64,000 nt of DNA from Chloroflexota bacterium (lineage in GTDB: Bacteria; Chloroflexota; UBA11872; UBA12225; JAJDUF01), in contig JAJDUF010000009.1 in the NCBI GenBank assembly GCA_022826725.1, positions 1 to 64,000 of the forward strand, written 5' to 3'. Positions within the stretch are counted from its first letter, which is position 1. The number at the start of each line of letters is the position of its first letter. Positions 1 through 8,042 of the stretch are shown piece by piece. The notes beneath the pieces are model-generated. The model had not been told where the DNA came from. It did no database searches and worked only from the letters and a program-made list of their open reading frames with translations. The position numbers and the translations under genes were made by a program.

Positions 1-5
1 TGCTC

Positions 6-557
6 ATGCTGCGCCTGCTCACCACGCCGCGCCGTCGTCGCCGTCGCGCCGGGGCCGCCTTCCAGCGCCGGCGCCGCTACGCCCGGCAAAAGGCCCTGCC
101 CGCCGTCTGCCGCGCGCTTGACCGGTTGCAGCGCCTGCTCCGGGCCCAGCACGCCCTCGCGCCGAGCGAATCGACAGAGTTGATGCAGTTCCTTGATGCA
201 GCAGCCGCCCACATGGCGGCAGACCAGCCGCCACCCAGCGACCTGCCCGCCGACCCGTCGGCCCCGGCCGACCCACCCCTGGAGCCATCGGCCTACATGC
301 CCCTCGACCCGCCTAGCTATCCACCTATCGAGCCACCCACCACTCCACCACCCGGGGACCTGTCAACGGCGGCCCTCCTATCCAGCCCCTCCACGCATCC
401 CGACAATCCCCCCGACGTGCCCCCTGCGACCCCACCCCCGCAGGACGACCGCTCGTCCAAATACCCGCACGCCCTGCTCCCACCCCCGCCTTTCGACCCG
501 CCGCGCACCATCCTATACACCCCCGGCCGGCTCTCACCCCACGAATACGACCCCTGA
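6..557 (+). CDS. Hypothetical protein, basic N-terminus and proline-rich C-terminus (may continue upstream)
   Basis: The reading frame is open to the window edge, so the ATG at 6 may not be the true start. About 75 N-terminal residues are Arg-rich with a short helical Leu/Arg segment. The remainder is dominated by Pro, Asp and Ser in PP-rich strings. No family is recognised. Overlapping frames are also open here, as is common in GC-rich low-complexity DNA, so coding status is uncertain. It ends just before a block of intergenic repeats. Confidence 0.3.
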   Translation: MLRLLTTPRRRRRRAGAAFQRRRRYARQKALPAVCRALDRLQRLLRAQHALAPSESTELMQFLDAAAAHMAADQPPPSDLPADPSAPADPPLEPSAYMPLDPPSYPPIEPPTTPPPGDLSTAALLSSPSTHPDNPPDVPPATPPPQDDRSSKYPHALLPPPPFDPPRTILYTPGRLSPHEYDP

Positions 558-571
558 CCACCCGCGCGCCA

Positions 572-600
572 CCCCCGCTGACAGGGGTAGGTCCAGGTGA
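572..600 (+). repeat. Dispersed repeat, family C (GACAGGGGTAGGT)
   Basis: CCCCGCTGACAGGGGTAGGT lies just after the first reading frame. The same CAGGGGTAGGT core recurs at about 33555 and 38902, both times intergenic. The stretch 558-850 contains this copy and the two repeats that follow; I see no gene in it. Confidence 0.55.
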
Positions 601-603
601 AGC

Positions 604-661
604 CGTAGGGGCGCAACATGTTGCGCCCGTCCCCCCGCACGGCGGGGGGACCATAGGGGGG
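604..661 (+). repeat. Dispersed palindromic repeat, family B, with a preceding GCGCAACATGTTGCGC palindrome
   Basis: A perfect palindrome (GGGCGCAACATGTTGCGCCC) is followed by CCCCCCGC/GCGGGGGG arms and the invariant tail GGACCATAGGGGG. The tail recurs at 13979, 42152 and 60274, and in a mutated form at 14972. Confidence 0.65.
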
Positions 662-729
662 ACGGACCTCGTCATTGCAGCGCCAGCCGCCATCCAGGGC
701 CATGCCTGGCCCCCGGTCCCAGCGTTACA

Positions 730-770
730 CCCCCTCTCCAACATTTGGAGAGGGGGCCGGGGGTAGGTCC
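730..770 (+). repeat. Dispersed hairpin repeat, family A
   Basis: CCCCTCTCC and GGAGAGGGG arms flank a short loop and are followed by the tail GGCCGGGGGTAGGTCC. Copies with other stem sequences but a similar tail occur at 9001, 10203, 14927, 29386, 45076, 48434, 49788 and 56087. Confidence 0.7.
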
Positions 771-850
771 AACACCGCCGTTACAATCAAGAGGATTGCG
801 CGGCCGCTCAGTGGCGCATACTTGGCGGGGATGTACGAGGGGAGAACGAC

Positions 851-2509
851 ATGCCAATGATGCAGGGGAAGTACGCGCTTACCGGGATGCTGCAAGCCGA
901 GGGCGTGGAGTACGTCTTCGGCAACCCCGGCACCAGCGAAGGGCCATTCCTGGAGGCACTTGCGGAGTGCCCGGACATCAAGTACGTCCTGTGCGTGCAG
1001 GAAGGTGTCGCGGTGGGGATGGCGGACGGCTACGCCCGTGCCAGCGGCAAGGTCGGGTTTGTCAGCCTGCACATTGACAGCGGCCTGGCGAACGGCTTGA
1101 GCCTGCTCAACGACTCCAACTTCAGCGGTACGCCGCTCGTCGTCACGGCGGCCAACAAAGACGTGCGGAAGCTCGCCGAGGGGCGCTCCGACCTCGCCCG
1201 GATGTGCGAGCCGTTCACCAAGTGGAGCGTCGAGATCACCCACGCCGAGCAGTTCCCGTCGGTGCTGCGCCGCGCCTTCACCGCCGCCCGCACGCCGCCC
1301 ACCGGTCCGGTGTTCGTGGGCTTCTCCGGTAACGCCCTCGAAGACGAGGCCGAGGTGTCGCTAGTGCCGTCACGCGCGGCCTGGAGCGCGGCCCGGCCGG
1401 ATCGTGAGGCCGTTGGCGAAACGGCGGCGTACCTCGCCGGCGCCGAGCATCCGGTGCTCATCGTCGGTGATCGCGTTGGTGAGGACGACGCGGTCGCGGA
1501 AGCGGTGCGCGTGGCCGAGTTGACGGGTGCGCGCGTCTACTCGCACTTGGGGTCGCAAGTCAACTTCCCCACGGGCCACCCGCAGTTCATGGGCAATTTC
1601 GTTCCCCGTAATCAGGCTGCTCGCCAGGCGGTCCGGGCGGCCGACGTCGTGTTGGCCGTCGGCACCCACGTGTTCAGCGATCTTTTCTATCAGCCCGGCG
1701 CGTTGCTCCCGGCCTCGGCCACGCTCATCCACCTGGACAGCGACGCCGACGCCCTCGGTCGCTCCGAGCCGACACACCTCGCCATCCTGGCCTCGCCCAA
1801 GATGGGCCTGGCCGAGCTTGGCGCGGCCCTGGGCGCCTGCATGGACCGCGCCGAGCGCCAAGCTGCCGCGACCAGATGCAATGCTATCGCGGAGGAAACC
1901 GCCGCGAAATCGGAACAGTTCCGGCAGCAAGTGGCCGGTGAGCGTGGCCGGCAGCCGATGGGTGCCGCCACCATGATGAGCGCCATCGCCGCAGCCCTCC
2001 CGGATGACGCGATAGTCTGCAATGACTCCGTCAGCTCCGCCGGCATGGTCTACGCCGCCACGAAGTTCAATTCGCCCGGCAGCTTCTACGCGGCGCGCGG
2101 CGGCGCCATCGGTTGGGGCATGGGGATGGCGCTGGGCATCCGGCTCGCGCAGCCCGACCGGCCGGTGGTGGCTATCGTCGGCGACGGGACCGCGATGATG
2201 ACCGTGCAGGCGCTGTGGACCGCAGCAGTCGAGAACATCCCCGTCGTCTACTGCATCTGCAACAATCGCTCCTACAACGTCCTCAAGGTCAACTTGGACC
2301 TCTACACGCAGCTTGTCTTACAAGAGCCGGACTATCGGCCCGCCTACCTGGGCACCGACTTTACCCACCCCTTCGATTTCGCCGCTCTGGCGCAGGCATT
2401 CGGCGTACCGGGCCGGCGCATCGAAGACCCGGCGGAGATCGGACCGGCGCTGGCGTGTGCTCTGGATTCCGGCAAGCCGGCCGTGCTCGACGTGGTAATT
2501 GAGTCCTAG
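851..2509 (+). CDS. Thiamine pyrophosphate-dependent enzyme, benzoylformate decarboxylase/acetolactate synthase-like
   Basis: The 552-residue protein has the three-domain layout of the TPP decarboxylase family. The N-terminal Pyr domain carries GNPGTSE (25-30), the cofactor-activating Glu51 in VQEGVAVGMADGYAR, and His74 in SLHIDSG. These match Ser26 (here Thr28), Glu47 and His70 of benzoylformate decarboxylase. The C-terminal PP domain carries GDG (444-446) through NN (471-472), which binds Mg-diphosphate. The segment equivalent to the second catalytic His (His281) reads VFSDLFYQP and lacks His, so the substrate is probably not benzoylformate. A GGGGAGA ribosome site precedes the ATG. It converges on the ABC permease gene downstream, and a catabolic role fits the neighbouring dehydrogenases. 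The family is certain; the substrate is not. Confidence 0.85.
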   Translation: MPMMQGKYALTGMLQAEGVEYVFGNPGTSEGPFLEALAECPDIKYVLCVQEGVAVGMADGYARASGKVGFVSLHIDSGLANGLSLLNDSNFSGTPLVVTAANKDVRKLAEGRSDLARMCEPFTKWSVEITHAEQFPSVLRRAFTAARTPPTGPVFVGFSGNALEDEAEVSLVPSRAAWSAARPDREAVGETAAYLAGAEHPVLIVGDRVGEDDAVAEAVRVAELTGARVYSHLGSQVNFPTGHPQFMGNFVPRNQAARQAVRAADVVLAVGTHVFSDLFYQPGALLPASATLIHLDSDADALGRSEPTHLAILASPKMGLAELGAALGACMDRAERQAAATRCNAIAEETAAKSEQFRQQVAGERGRQPMGAATMMSAIAAALPDDAIVCNDSVSSAGMVYAATKFNSPGSFYAARGGAIGWGMGMALGIRLAQPDRPVVAIVGDGTAMMTVQALWTAAVENIPVVYCICNNRSYNVLKVNLDLYTQLVLQEPDYRPAYLGTDFTHPFDFAALAQAFGVPGRRIEDPAEIGPALACALDSGKPAVLDVVIES

Positions 2510-2518
2510 AGTAGAACT

Positions 2519-4885
2519 CTAGATCAGGACCTTTGTAACCTCGGCTAAGTCCATCCGGTTGACGCGGCGGATGGCCGGCAGCACCGAGAGCGCGACGATG
2601 AGCAGCACGCTGACGCCCACGAACGCATAGGAGCTTGGGGCAATCCACAGGTTCATGGTCAGTACGTCCGAGCTAAAGCTGTGCGTAACGTAGTAAGCCA
2701 CGCCCGTGCCGAGCAAGAAGCCGGGCACCAGGGCACCGGCGCCGACCAGCACGTTCTCCAGCACCATCATCAGCGCCAGGCGGGCCCGGGTCTGGCCCAA
2801 AGTCCGCATGGTCGCCAGCTCGCGCTGCCGCTCCAGGACATTGACCGTGACCGTGTTGAAGACAATCGCCCCGGCCATGACGAGCGCCGCGATGAACAGG
2901 ATCCGGGTCATGGTGTCGGCCAAGCGCAGCATTTGTTGCCAGTCTTCCACCGTATGCGCCTTCACGCTGACACGCTCGACGCCCGGCAGGTCGTAGAGAC
3001 GCGCCACGAGGCCCTCCGCCTGGCCGGCTGCGGTGGCAATCAACAGGCCGTCATAAAGGCCCTCAGTGCCGGCCAACTGTTGGGCGTCCGGTAACCCCAA
3101 GAAGAGGCCGCTGGTCCCCAGCGATTCGCGGGTCACGCCGGCCACCGTCAGCGTCGTCGCACCCGTTGGTGACATCAGCGTTACCCGGTCACCGGTGGCA
3201 GCGTCCAGCTCGCGGCTCGCGTAGAGCGATAGGATCGCGCGGCCGTTCCCCAAGCTGGCGCTCCGGCTGTCCGGGAGCTGAAAGCGATGCAGTTGCGTGT
3301 CGGTGGGGAGCGCCATGACCAGCACGTCTACGCTCTGCCCGGCGTGCTCCAGTTGGCCAAAGCCTTCCAGCGTCGGCTCGACCGACTGCACTTCCGGCCA
3401 CGCGGCGACGGTTTGCCGGATGGCAGCGTCGGTCGTCGGACGCAAACTGACGTCGAGGTCCCACCGCTCTGCCTGCTCGTACTGCGTGTCGAGCACGTTG
3501 GTCATGGTGTCGAACAACCCGGTGCTGGTCAGGAGCAGCACCATCGCAAAGCTCACCCCGGCTACGGTGTAGAGCGTCCGCACGCGCGTGCGAAAGATGG
3601 AGCGGAGGGGGATGCGGAGCGTCAAGGGCGGCGTCAGCACGAGCTGGAGGCCCCGCTCTGCCCAGGGAATACCGCCCCTGACTAGGGCCACCTGCGGATC
3701 CCGGCGCATGGCGGCCGCCGGCTGCATCCGGGCGGAGCGCCACGCCGGCACGAGGCCGGCGATGAGTGCGAATACGATGCTCACGACCGCTGCCATGATC
3801 GGTGGCAGGACCTGGAGCTTGTGCTCGATGAGGGGGATACCGAGCGTGTCGGCGTACACGCCGGTCAGCCCGGCCCCCAGCCAAAGCCCTAATGCGACCC
3901 CGGCCAGCGAGCCGACGAGAGCGATGAGCGCCGCATACGCCAGGTAGTGGCGCAGGACGGTCCCCCGGCTGTAGCCCATCGCCATGAAGAGGCCGATCTG
4001 CTCCCGCTGTGCCTCAACCATGCGGCTCAGAGTGATGAAGATGCTGAAGGCGGCGACGATCAGCACCAGGGTGGGGAGGATGTTGGCCAGTTCTTCTCCT
4101 CCTTGCAGGTCGAGTTGCAGGGCGGCATTGCTGGGCTGCTCCTCTTGTTGCACCGTCTGTGTGAGGACGTGCGGCTGGAGCAACGCTTCCGTCGCAGCAA
4201 TCGCCGCCTCACGCTCCCCTGAGTTGCGGACCGTCACGGCAACATCGTTGATCTGCCCTTCAAGGCCGAAGAGCGCCTGAAGCTGGGGCAGCGGCATGAA
4301 GAACACGCCAAAGCGCCGGGCCGAAGGCAGGATGTCCAGCTTGCTCGCCGCGTTGATGAGATATTCCGGACTGGCCGCGATGCCTTGGATGCTTAACTCC
4401 TGCTCGCCGTTGGGAGTGGTGAAGGTCAAACGGTCGCCAGGTGAAAGCTGGTGGAACTTGGCGAAGTGGCTCTCTACGAGCACGACGTTGCGGTCCTGTG
4501 GCGTCCAGTAGGTGCCCTGCTGCACCAGCACGTCATTGACCGCTGGGTGCCGGGCCAACGGCAAGCCGATGAGCCGGACGTGGATAGAGTGGTTGCCCTC
4601 GCGGAGCAGGCCGGTGTCGAGCACTAGCCGGCCCTCCGCTGCCGCGACGTTTTCCAGCCGGCGCACGGCCGCGGCGGTTTCCTGCGGCGCGCTCTGCACG
4701 CCGACCGTGTAGTCGGCGAAGCGCAATTCGTCATAGGTGTGTTGGTACGACTCGTCCAAGTTGTCGAACGCCGTCACCATCGTCACGAATAGGGCGGTGC
4801 CGAGCAAGACAATGATGGCCAGCGCCGTGAACTGCACCTTGTGGACCAGCAGACCGCGGAGGATCAGGCGATGCCGTTTCTTCAT
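2519..4885 (-). CDS. ABC transporter permease with two FtsX/MacB-type domains
   Basis: The 788-residue membrane protein has about eight membrane segments: one at residues 13-40, three in the first FtsX block (about 275-390), one starting the second half (about 440), and three in the C-terminal FtsX block (about 665-775). The sequence ERQRELATMRTLGQTR before the penultimate block is the cytoplasmic coupling helix typical of FtsX permeases. The two large extracytoplasmic regions resemble MacB_PCD domains. It starts 3 nt after the ATPase gene, so the two are almost certainly co-transcribed and form one transporter. The family includes lipoprotein and macrolide extruders as well as peptide exporters. 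The cargo is unknown, though control by a TetR repressor suggests a toxic or hydrophobic compound. Confidence 0.9.
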   Translation of the reverse strand: MKKRHRLILRGLLVHKVQFTALAIIVLLGTALFVTMVTAFDNLDESYQHTYDELRFADYTVGVQSAPQETAAAVRRLENVAAAEGRLVLDTGLLREGNHSIHVRLIGLPLARHPAVNDVLVQQGTYWTPQDRNVVLVESHFAKFHQLSPGDRLTFTTPNGEQELSIQGIAASPEYLINAASKLDILPSARRFGVFFMPLPQLQALFGLEGQINDVAVTVRNSGEREAAIAATEALLQPHVLTQTVQQEEQPSNAALQLDLQGGEELANILPTLVLIVAAFSIFITLSRMVEAQREQIGLFMAMGYSRGTVLRHYLAYAALIALVGSLAGVALGLWLGAGLTGVYADTLGIPLIEHKLQVLPPIMAAVVSIVFALIAGLVPAWRSARMQPAAAMRRDPQVALVRGGIPWAERGLQLVLTPPLTLRIPLRSIFRTRVRTLYTVAGVSFAMVLLLTSTGLFDTMTNVLDTQYEQAERWDLDVSLRPTTDAAIRQTVAAWPEVQSVEPTLEGFGQLEHAGQSVDVLVMALPTDTQLHRFQLPDSRSASLGNGRAILSLYASRELDAATGDRVTLMSPTGATTLTVAGVTRESLGTSGLFLGLPDAQQLAGTEGLYDGLLIATAAGQAEGLVARLYDLPGVERVSVKAHTVEDWQQMLRLADTMTRILFIAALVMAGAIVFNTVTVNVLERQRELATMRTLGQTRARLALMMVLENVLVGAGALVPGFLLGTGVAYYVTHSFSSDVLTMNLWIAPSSYAFVGVSVLLIVALSVLPAIRRVNRMDLAEVTKVLI

Positions 4886-4888
4886 CGT

Positions 4889-5659
4889 CTACCACCTGAT
4901 CTCCGCCGGGTCCCTGGGCCGTTCGTGGACAATCTCTTCTTCGATCACCCCGTCGCGCAGCCGGACGACCCGGTCCGCCATGTCGCCGATGACGCTGTTG
5001 TGCGTGACCAGCACGCAGGAGCGCCCTTGCGACGCCGTCACCTCGCGCAGGAGCGTGAGCACTCGGATGCCCGTGCGGAAATCCAGGTTGCCCGTCGGCT
5101 CGTCGCACAAGAGCAGCGGCGGGTTCTTTGCCAGCGCGCGGGCAATGGCGACCCGCTGCTGTTCCCCGCCCGACAGCCGGCTGGGAAAATGATCCGCGCG
5201 TTCCGCCAAGCCCACCTGGTCGAGCAACTCCGCGGTCCGCGCGGCGACGCGCTTGGTGTCACGCTCGACCAGCTCCAAGGCGAACTCGATGTTCTCGGCG
5301 GCGGTGAGTGTCGGAATGAGATTGAAGAACTGGAAGACGAACCCGACCCGCTCGCGCCGGTAGCGCGTCAGCTCGCGGTCCGTGAGGCCACCGAGGTCTT
5401 GGCCGTCAACTTCTACTTGCCCGTCCGTCGGGGCATCGAGGCCACCGAGCAGGTTGAGCAGCGTGGTCTTGCCGGAGCCGCTCGGTCCGAGAATGACCAG
5501 GAATTCCCCGGCTCTGATGTCGAGGCTGACTCCTTGTAGCGCGGCAACCTCCACCTGGCCCAACGGAAAGCGCTTGTGTACCTCGACCAGCCGAGCCGCT
5601 ACGGCTGGCCCAGGTGCGGCGGGAGGTGCCGATGGTGCGTCAGGAGCTACCGTAGTCAT
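4889..5659 (-). CDS. ABC transporter ATP-binding protein (LolD/MacB type)
   Basis: The 256-residue ATPase has a Walker A (GPSGSGKTTLL), the ABC signature LSGGEQQRVAIARAL, a Walker B plus catalytic Glu (LLLCDEPTGNLD) and an H-loop (LVTHN). The residue pattern GxVxFxFQFFNLIPTLTAxEN is characteristic of the LolD/MacB/FtsE group that pairs with FtsX-type permeases. An Ala/Pro-rich tail of about 20 residues precedes the domain. It lies between the TetR gene (3 nt upstream) and the permease gene (3 nt downstream), forming a tight three-gene operon. Confidence 0.93.
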   Translation of the reverse strand: MTTVAPDAPSAPPAAPGPAVAARLVEVHKRFPLGQVEVAALQGVSLDIRAGEFLVILGPSGSGKTTLLNLLGGLDAPTDGQVEVDGQDLGGLTDRELTRYRRERVGFVFQFFNLIPTLTAAENIEFALELVERDTKRVAARTAELLDQVGLAERADHFPSRLSGGEQQRVAIARALAKNPPLLLCDEPTGNLDFRTGIRVLTLLREVTASQGRSCVLVTHNSVIGDMADRVVRLRDGVIEEEIVHERPRDPAEIRW

Positions 5660-5662
5660 CGC

Positions 5663-6274
5663 CTACTCCTTCCGGTCGGCGCGCATTCCGGCCAGTAAGA
5701 GCTGCATGGCCAGGGGAAACGTATCGCGCCAGCGTACCGTCTGTGGGTCAATCATCCAGAGCAAGGCCAACCCTTCGACGATGGACCCGATAATGGTGGC
5801 TGCGGCTTCCGCATCGGCCAGGTGGAACTCGCCGCGCTCGATGCCCTGCTGAATGTGCGCGGCGAGCAGCTCGCGGTAGGCTTGGGTGTAGCCGGCCAGT
5901 GTGCGCTGCACTGTCGGGTCGCGAGTTGCCGTCGCGTAGAACTCGTGGATGATCGGGATCAGCTGCTCCTGCTGCTCCAACCTGCCCGCGAGTTGCTGAG
6001 TGAGCGCAAGGAGCCGCTCACTGACCGATCCCTCGGCAGCGAGCACGGTCGTCACCTCCTGCACTTCCTGCTCGAAGAGGTGCTGGAGCAGCGCCTTGGT
6101 AATGGCGTCCTTGCTCTCGAAATACCAATACAACGTGCCCTTGCTGACGCCGGCCTCACGCGCGATGTCGTCCATGCGTGCTTTGTGAAAGCCCAGCCGG
6201 CTGAATACCGCTATCGCGGCTTCGACGATCTGCACGGTGCGCTCGGCGCTGACGTCGGGACGCGGTGTCATCAT
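5663..6274 (-). CDS. TetR/AcrR family transcriptional repressor of the ABC operon
   Basis: The 203-residue protein has the TetR helix-turn-helix at about 15-60 (IVEAAIAVFSRLGFHKARMD, then IAREAGVSKGTLYWYFESKD), followed by an all-helical ligand domain. The Thr-Leu-Tyr-Trp-Tyr-Phe recognition helix is standard for the family. It is the first gene of an operon with the ABC ATPase and FtsX permease. A 28-bp palindrome lies directly upstream, so negative autoregulation with release by the exported compound is the natural model. The ligand is unknown. Confidence 0.92.
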   Translation of the reverse strand: MMTPRPDVSAERTVQIVEAAIAVFSRLGFHKARMDDIAREAGVSKGTLYWYFESKDAITKALLQHLFEQEVQEVTTVLAAEGSVSERLLALTQQLAGRLEQQEQLIPIIHEFYATATRDPTVQRTLAGYTQAYRELLAAHIQQGIERGEFHLADAEAAATIIGSIVEGLALLWMIDPQTVRWRDTFPLAMQLLLAGMRADRKE

Positions 6275-6282
6275 TGCCTCAC

Positions 6283-6310
6283 ATAACTGACCGACCGGTC
6301 AGTCAGTTAT
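6283..6310. promoter_or_regulatory. Palindromic TetR-type operator
   Basis: ATAACTGAC-C-GACCGGTC-A-GTCAGTTAT is a 28-bp inverted repeat with only one mismatched pair. Its core GACCGGTC and outer TGAC/GTCA arms resemble operators of TetR/AcrR repressors. It lies 9 nt upstream of the tetR start and in the only gap between that operon and the next gene. Confidence 0.8.
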
Positions 6311-6389
6311 TATCATACACCGAACTCACACTGCCGTCAAGCCGTCTGCCGGGAGCGGGTTCGGGCAGGCTACGGCCGTCTGCGTTCGC

Positions 6390-7877
6390 CTAATGGGTGT
6401 TGTCGCCGCGGCCCAATGCCGCTTCCACCGCTGCCGCCAGGCGTTGCTCGGCGGCAGCGAGGCGCTGGCGGCGGTGCCGGGTTTCGTCGCGGTTGGCCGC
6501 GAGCGCCTGACGCGATGCCATGATCTGCCGCCGCATCTCCGCCGGCCCAGGACTACCGGTTGCCGTGCGCGTCTGCAAGCACACGGCGGCGTCGAGTCCG
6601 GCGGCCAGTTGCGCGGCACTCAACCCCACCGGCCGCCCCAAAAACAACGTCGCCGCCCGATCAAGCAGCACTGGAGTGGCATCGCTTGGCCCGATGCCTT
6701 CCTCCTCGGCGAGCCGCACCATGATGCCGACGGTTTGATGCGCCATCCGCCAGGGCAACCCGCGCTCCTGCACCAGGACCGCCGCGAGGTCCGCGGCTTG
6801 GCCCCAGAACGAGTTGCTGCGCCGCAACATCAGGTCCACGTTGACGTGCAGCGTCGAGACAATGCCCGTGAGCAACTGCAACGCCCGCCGCACCTCGCCG
6901 AGCGCAGTCATCACCTCCGGTCCGGTGTAGCTCACCGACGAGCGCCCGCCCAGCTGCTTGCGGGTAGCCTGCACCCGTTCTGCGGCCGACGGATTGCGCT
7001 TCTGCGTCATAATGCTGCTCGTATGGCACCAGCGGTCCGCCATGCGGATCAGGCCGTACTCCTGCCCACACCACAGGATTAGCTCATCGGCCAGCGCCCC
7101 CAGACTGGCGGCCAGCAGACTCGCCGCCGCGGCGCTTTCCCAGATGTAGTCGTGGTTGACCGAAGCGTCCCGCGTGTTGCGGGCCGTCGTATCGAATCCG
7201 AGCAGGTTGGCCGTGCGTTCGCGATTGACCGGGAAGCGGGTGGCGGTGCCCGCCGCTGCTCCCGCCTGGCTCACGTTGACTGTTCGATAGGCGTGCTCCA
7301 GCCGCCGAAAGTCCCGCTCTGCCACGCACACGAAGGCGTGCAGATGATGCGCTAAGGTCGTCGGCTGGGCCTGTTGGCCGTGCGTGTAGTACGGCATCAC
7401 CGTCTCGACGTGCTCCTCGGTGAGATCGAGCAGTGCCGCGCGATAGTCATTCAGGTCTTCCGCGACCTCCAGCAGGCCGGTGCGAATCGGCAGCCGCTGC
7501 GCGATGCCGGCCAGGTCCCAGGAACTGCGGCCGGCGTGGATGTAGCCGCCGACCTCCATCCCCAGCCGGCGGATCAGTGCCCCTTCGCCGAAATGCCGCC
7601 CGTCGCCGTGAATCTGTCCGGCGTCCCAGCCATCGGCCGCCAGCTCTTGGAGGGCGCGCAAGCAGCGCGCTGCCGCGTCGGCCGGGACGATGCCCTGCTC
7701 ACTGAGCATCGCAAGGTGCGCCCGATCAAACCAATGCACCGCCTCATCGGCTGCCATGCCGGCCGGCTGCACCGGCATCTTCAGCAGCGGGTCCTCCGGT
7801 TCCTGCAACCGGATGCCGGCGCGCCGATAGCCCGTGTAGGCGCGGTCCTCGCCGCGCAACGATCCCCGTTCTGCCAT
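6390..7877 (-). CDS. Lyase of the argininosuccinate lyase/fumarase superfamily
   Basis: The 495-residue protein has the all-helical three-domain fold of the argininosuccinate/adenylosuccinate lyase superfamily. Visible markers are HTHGQQAQPTT-like YYTHGQQAQPTTLAHH (catalytic His region), GAAAGTATRFPVNRE, and the signature loop as TSSIMTQKRNPSAAE at about residue 286. The usual loop is GSSxMPxKxNP. Here Gly becomes Thr and Pro becomes Thr, so this is a divergent paralogue rather than a clear ArgH, and no other arginine gene is nearby. A GAGGGGAGGGG ribosome site precedes the ATG. It may act in a catabolic route with neighbouring genes. Substrate unknown. Confidence 0.78.
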   Translation of the reverse strand: MAERGSLRGEDRAYTGYRRAGIRLQEPEDPLLKMPVQPAGMAADEAVHWFDRAHLAMLSEQGIVPADAAARCLRALQELAADGWDAGQIHGDGRHFGEGALIRRLGMEVGGYIHAGRSSWDLAGIAQRLPIRTGLLEVAEDLNDYRAALLDLTEEHVETVMPYYTHGQQAQPTTLAHHLHAFVCVAERDFRRLEHAYRTVNVSQAGAAAGTATRFPVNRERTANLLGFDTTARNTRDASVNHDYIWESAAAASLLAASLGALADELILWCGQEYGLIRMADRWCHTSSIMTQKRNPSAAERVQATRKQLGGRSSVSYTGPEVMTALGEVRRALQLLTGIVSTLHVNVDLMLRRSNSFWGQAADLAAVLVQERGLPWRMAHQTVGIMVRLAEEEGIGPSDATPVLLDRAATLFLGRPVGLSAAQLAAGLDAAVCLQTRTATGSPGPAEMRRQIMASRQALAANRDETRHRRQRLAAAEQRLAAAVEAALGRGDNTH

Positions 7878-7956
7878 TGCTCGCCCCTCCCCTCACGTTC
7901 GCTGCTGTCTACCGAGAGCATACCGCCCCACTCTCGCTCGGAGTGATGCCGGCCGG

Positions 7957-7985
7957 TTTGGAACGCGGCGTCCTTCAGGTAGAAT
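7957..7985 (+). promoter_or_regulatory. Candidate promoter for the class IV aminotransferase
   Basis: TTTGGA (7957-7962) and TAGAAT (7980-7985) are 17 nt apart, about 57 nt before the ATG at 8043. The divergent lyase gene starts at 7877, so this gap must hold promoters for both. Confidence 0.4.
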
Positions 7986-8042
7986 ACTCCTGGCTCCTTG
8001 GCTGCCCACGGGCCTACTCGACTTGGGAAGAGAGATGAGTTG

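Noticed and set aside
3189..3884. Long reading frame antisense or out of frame within the ABC permease gene
   Set aside because: It is a high-GC shadow frame of the FtsX permease: Arg/His/Pro-rich, no family resemblance and no ribosome site.
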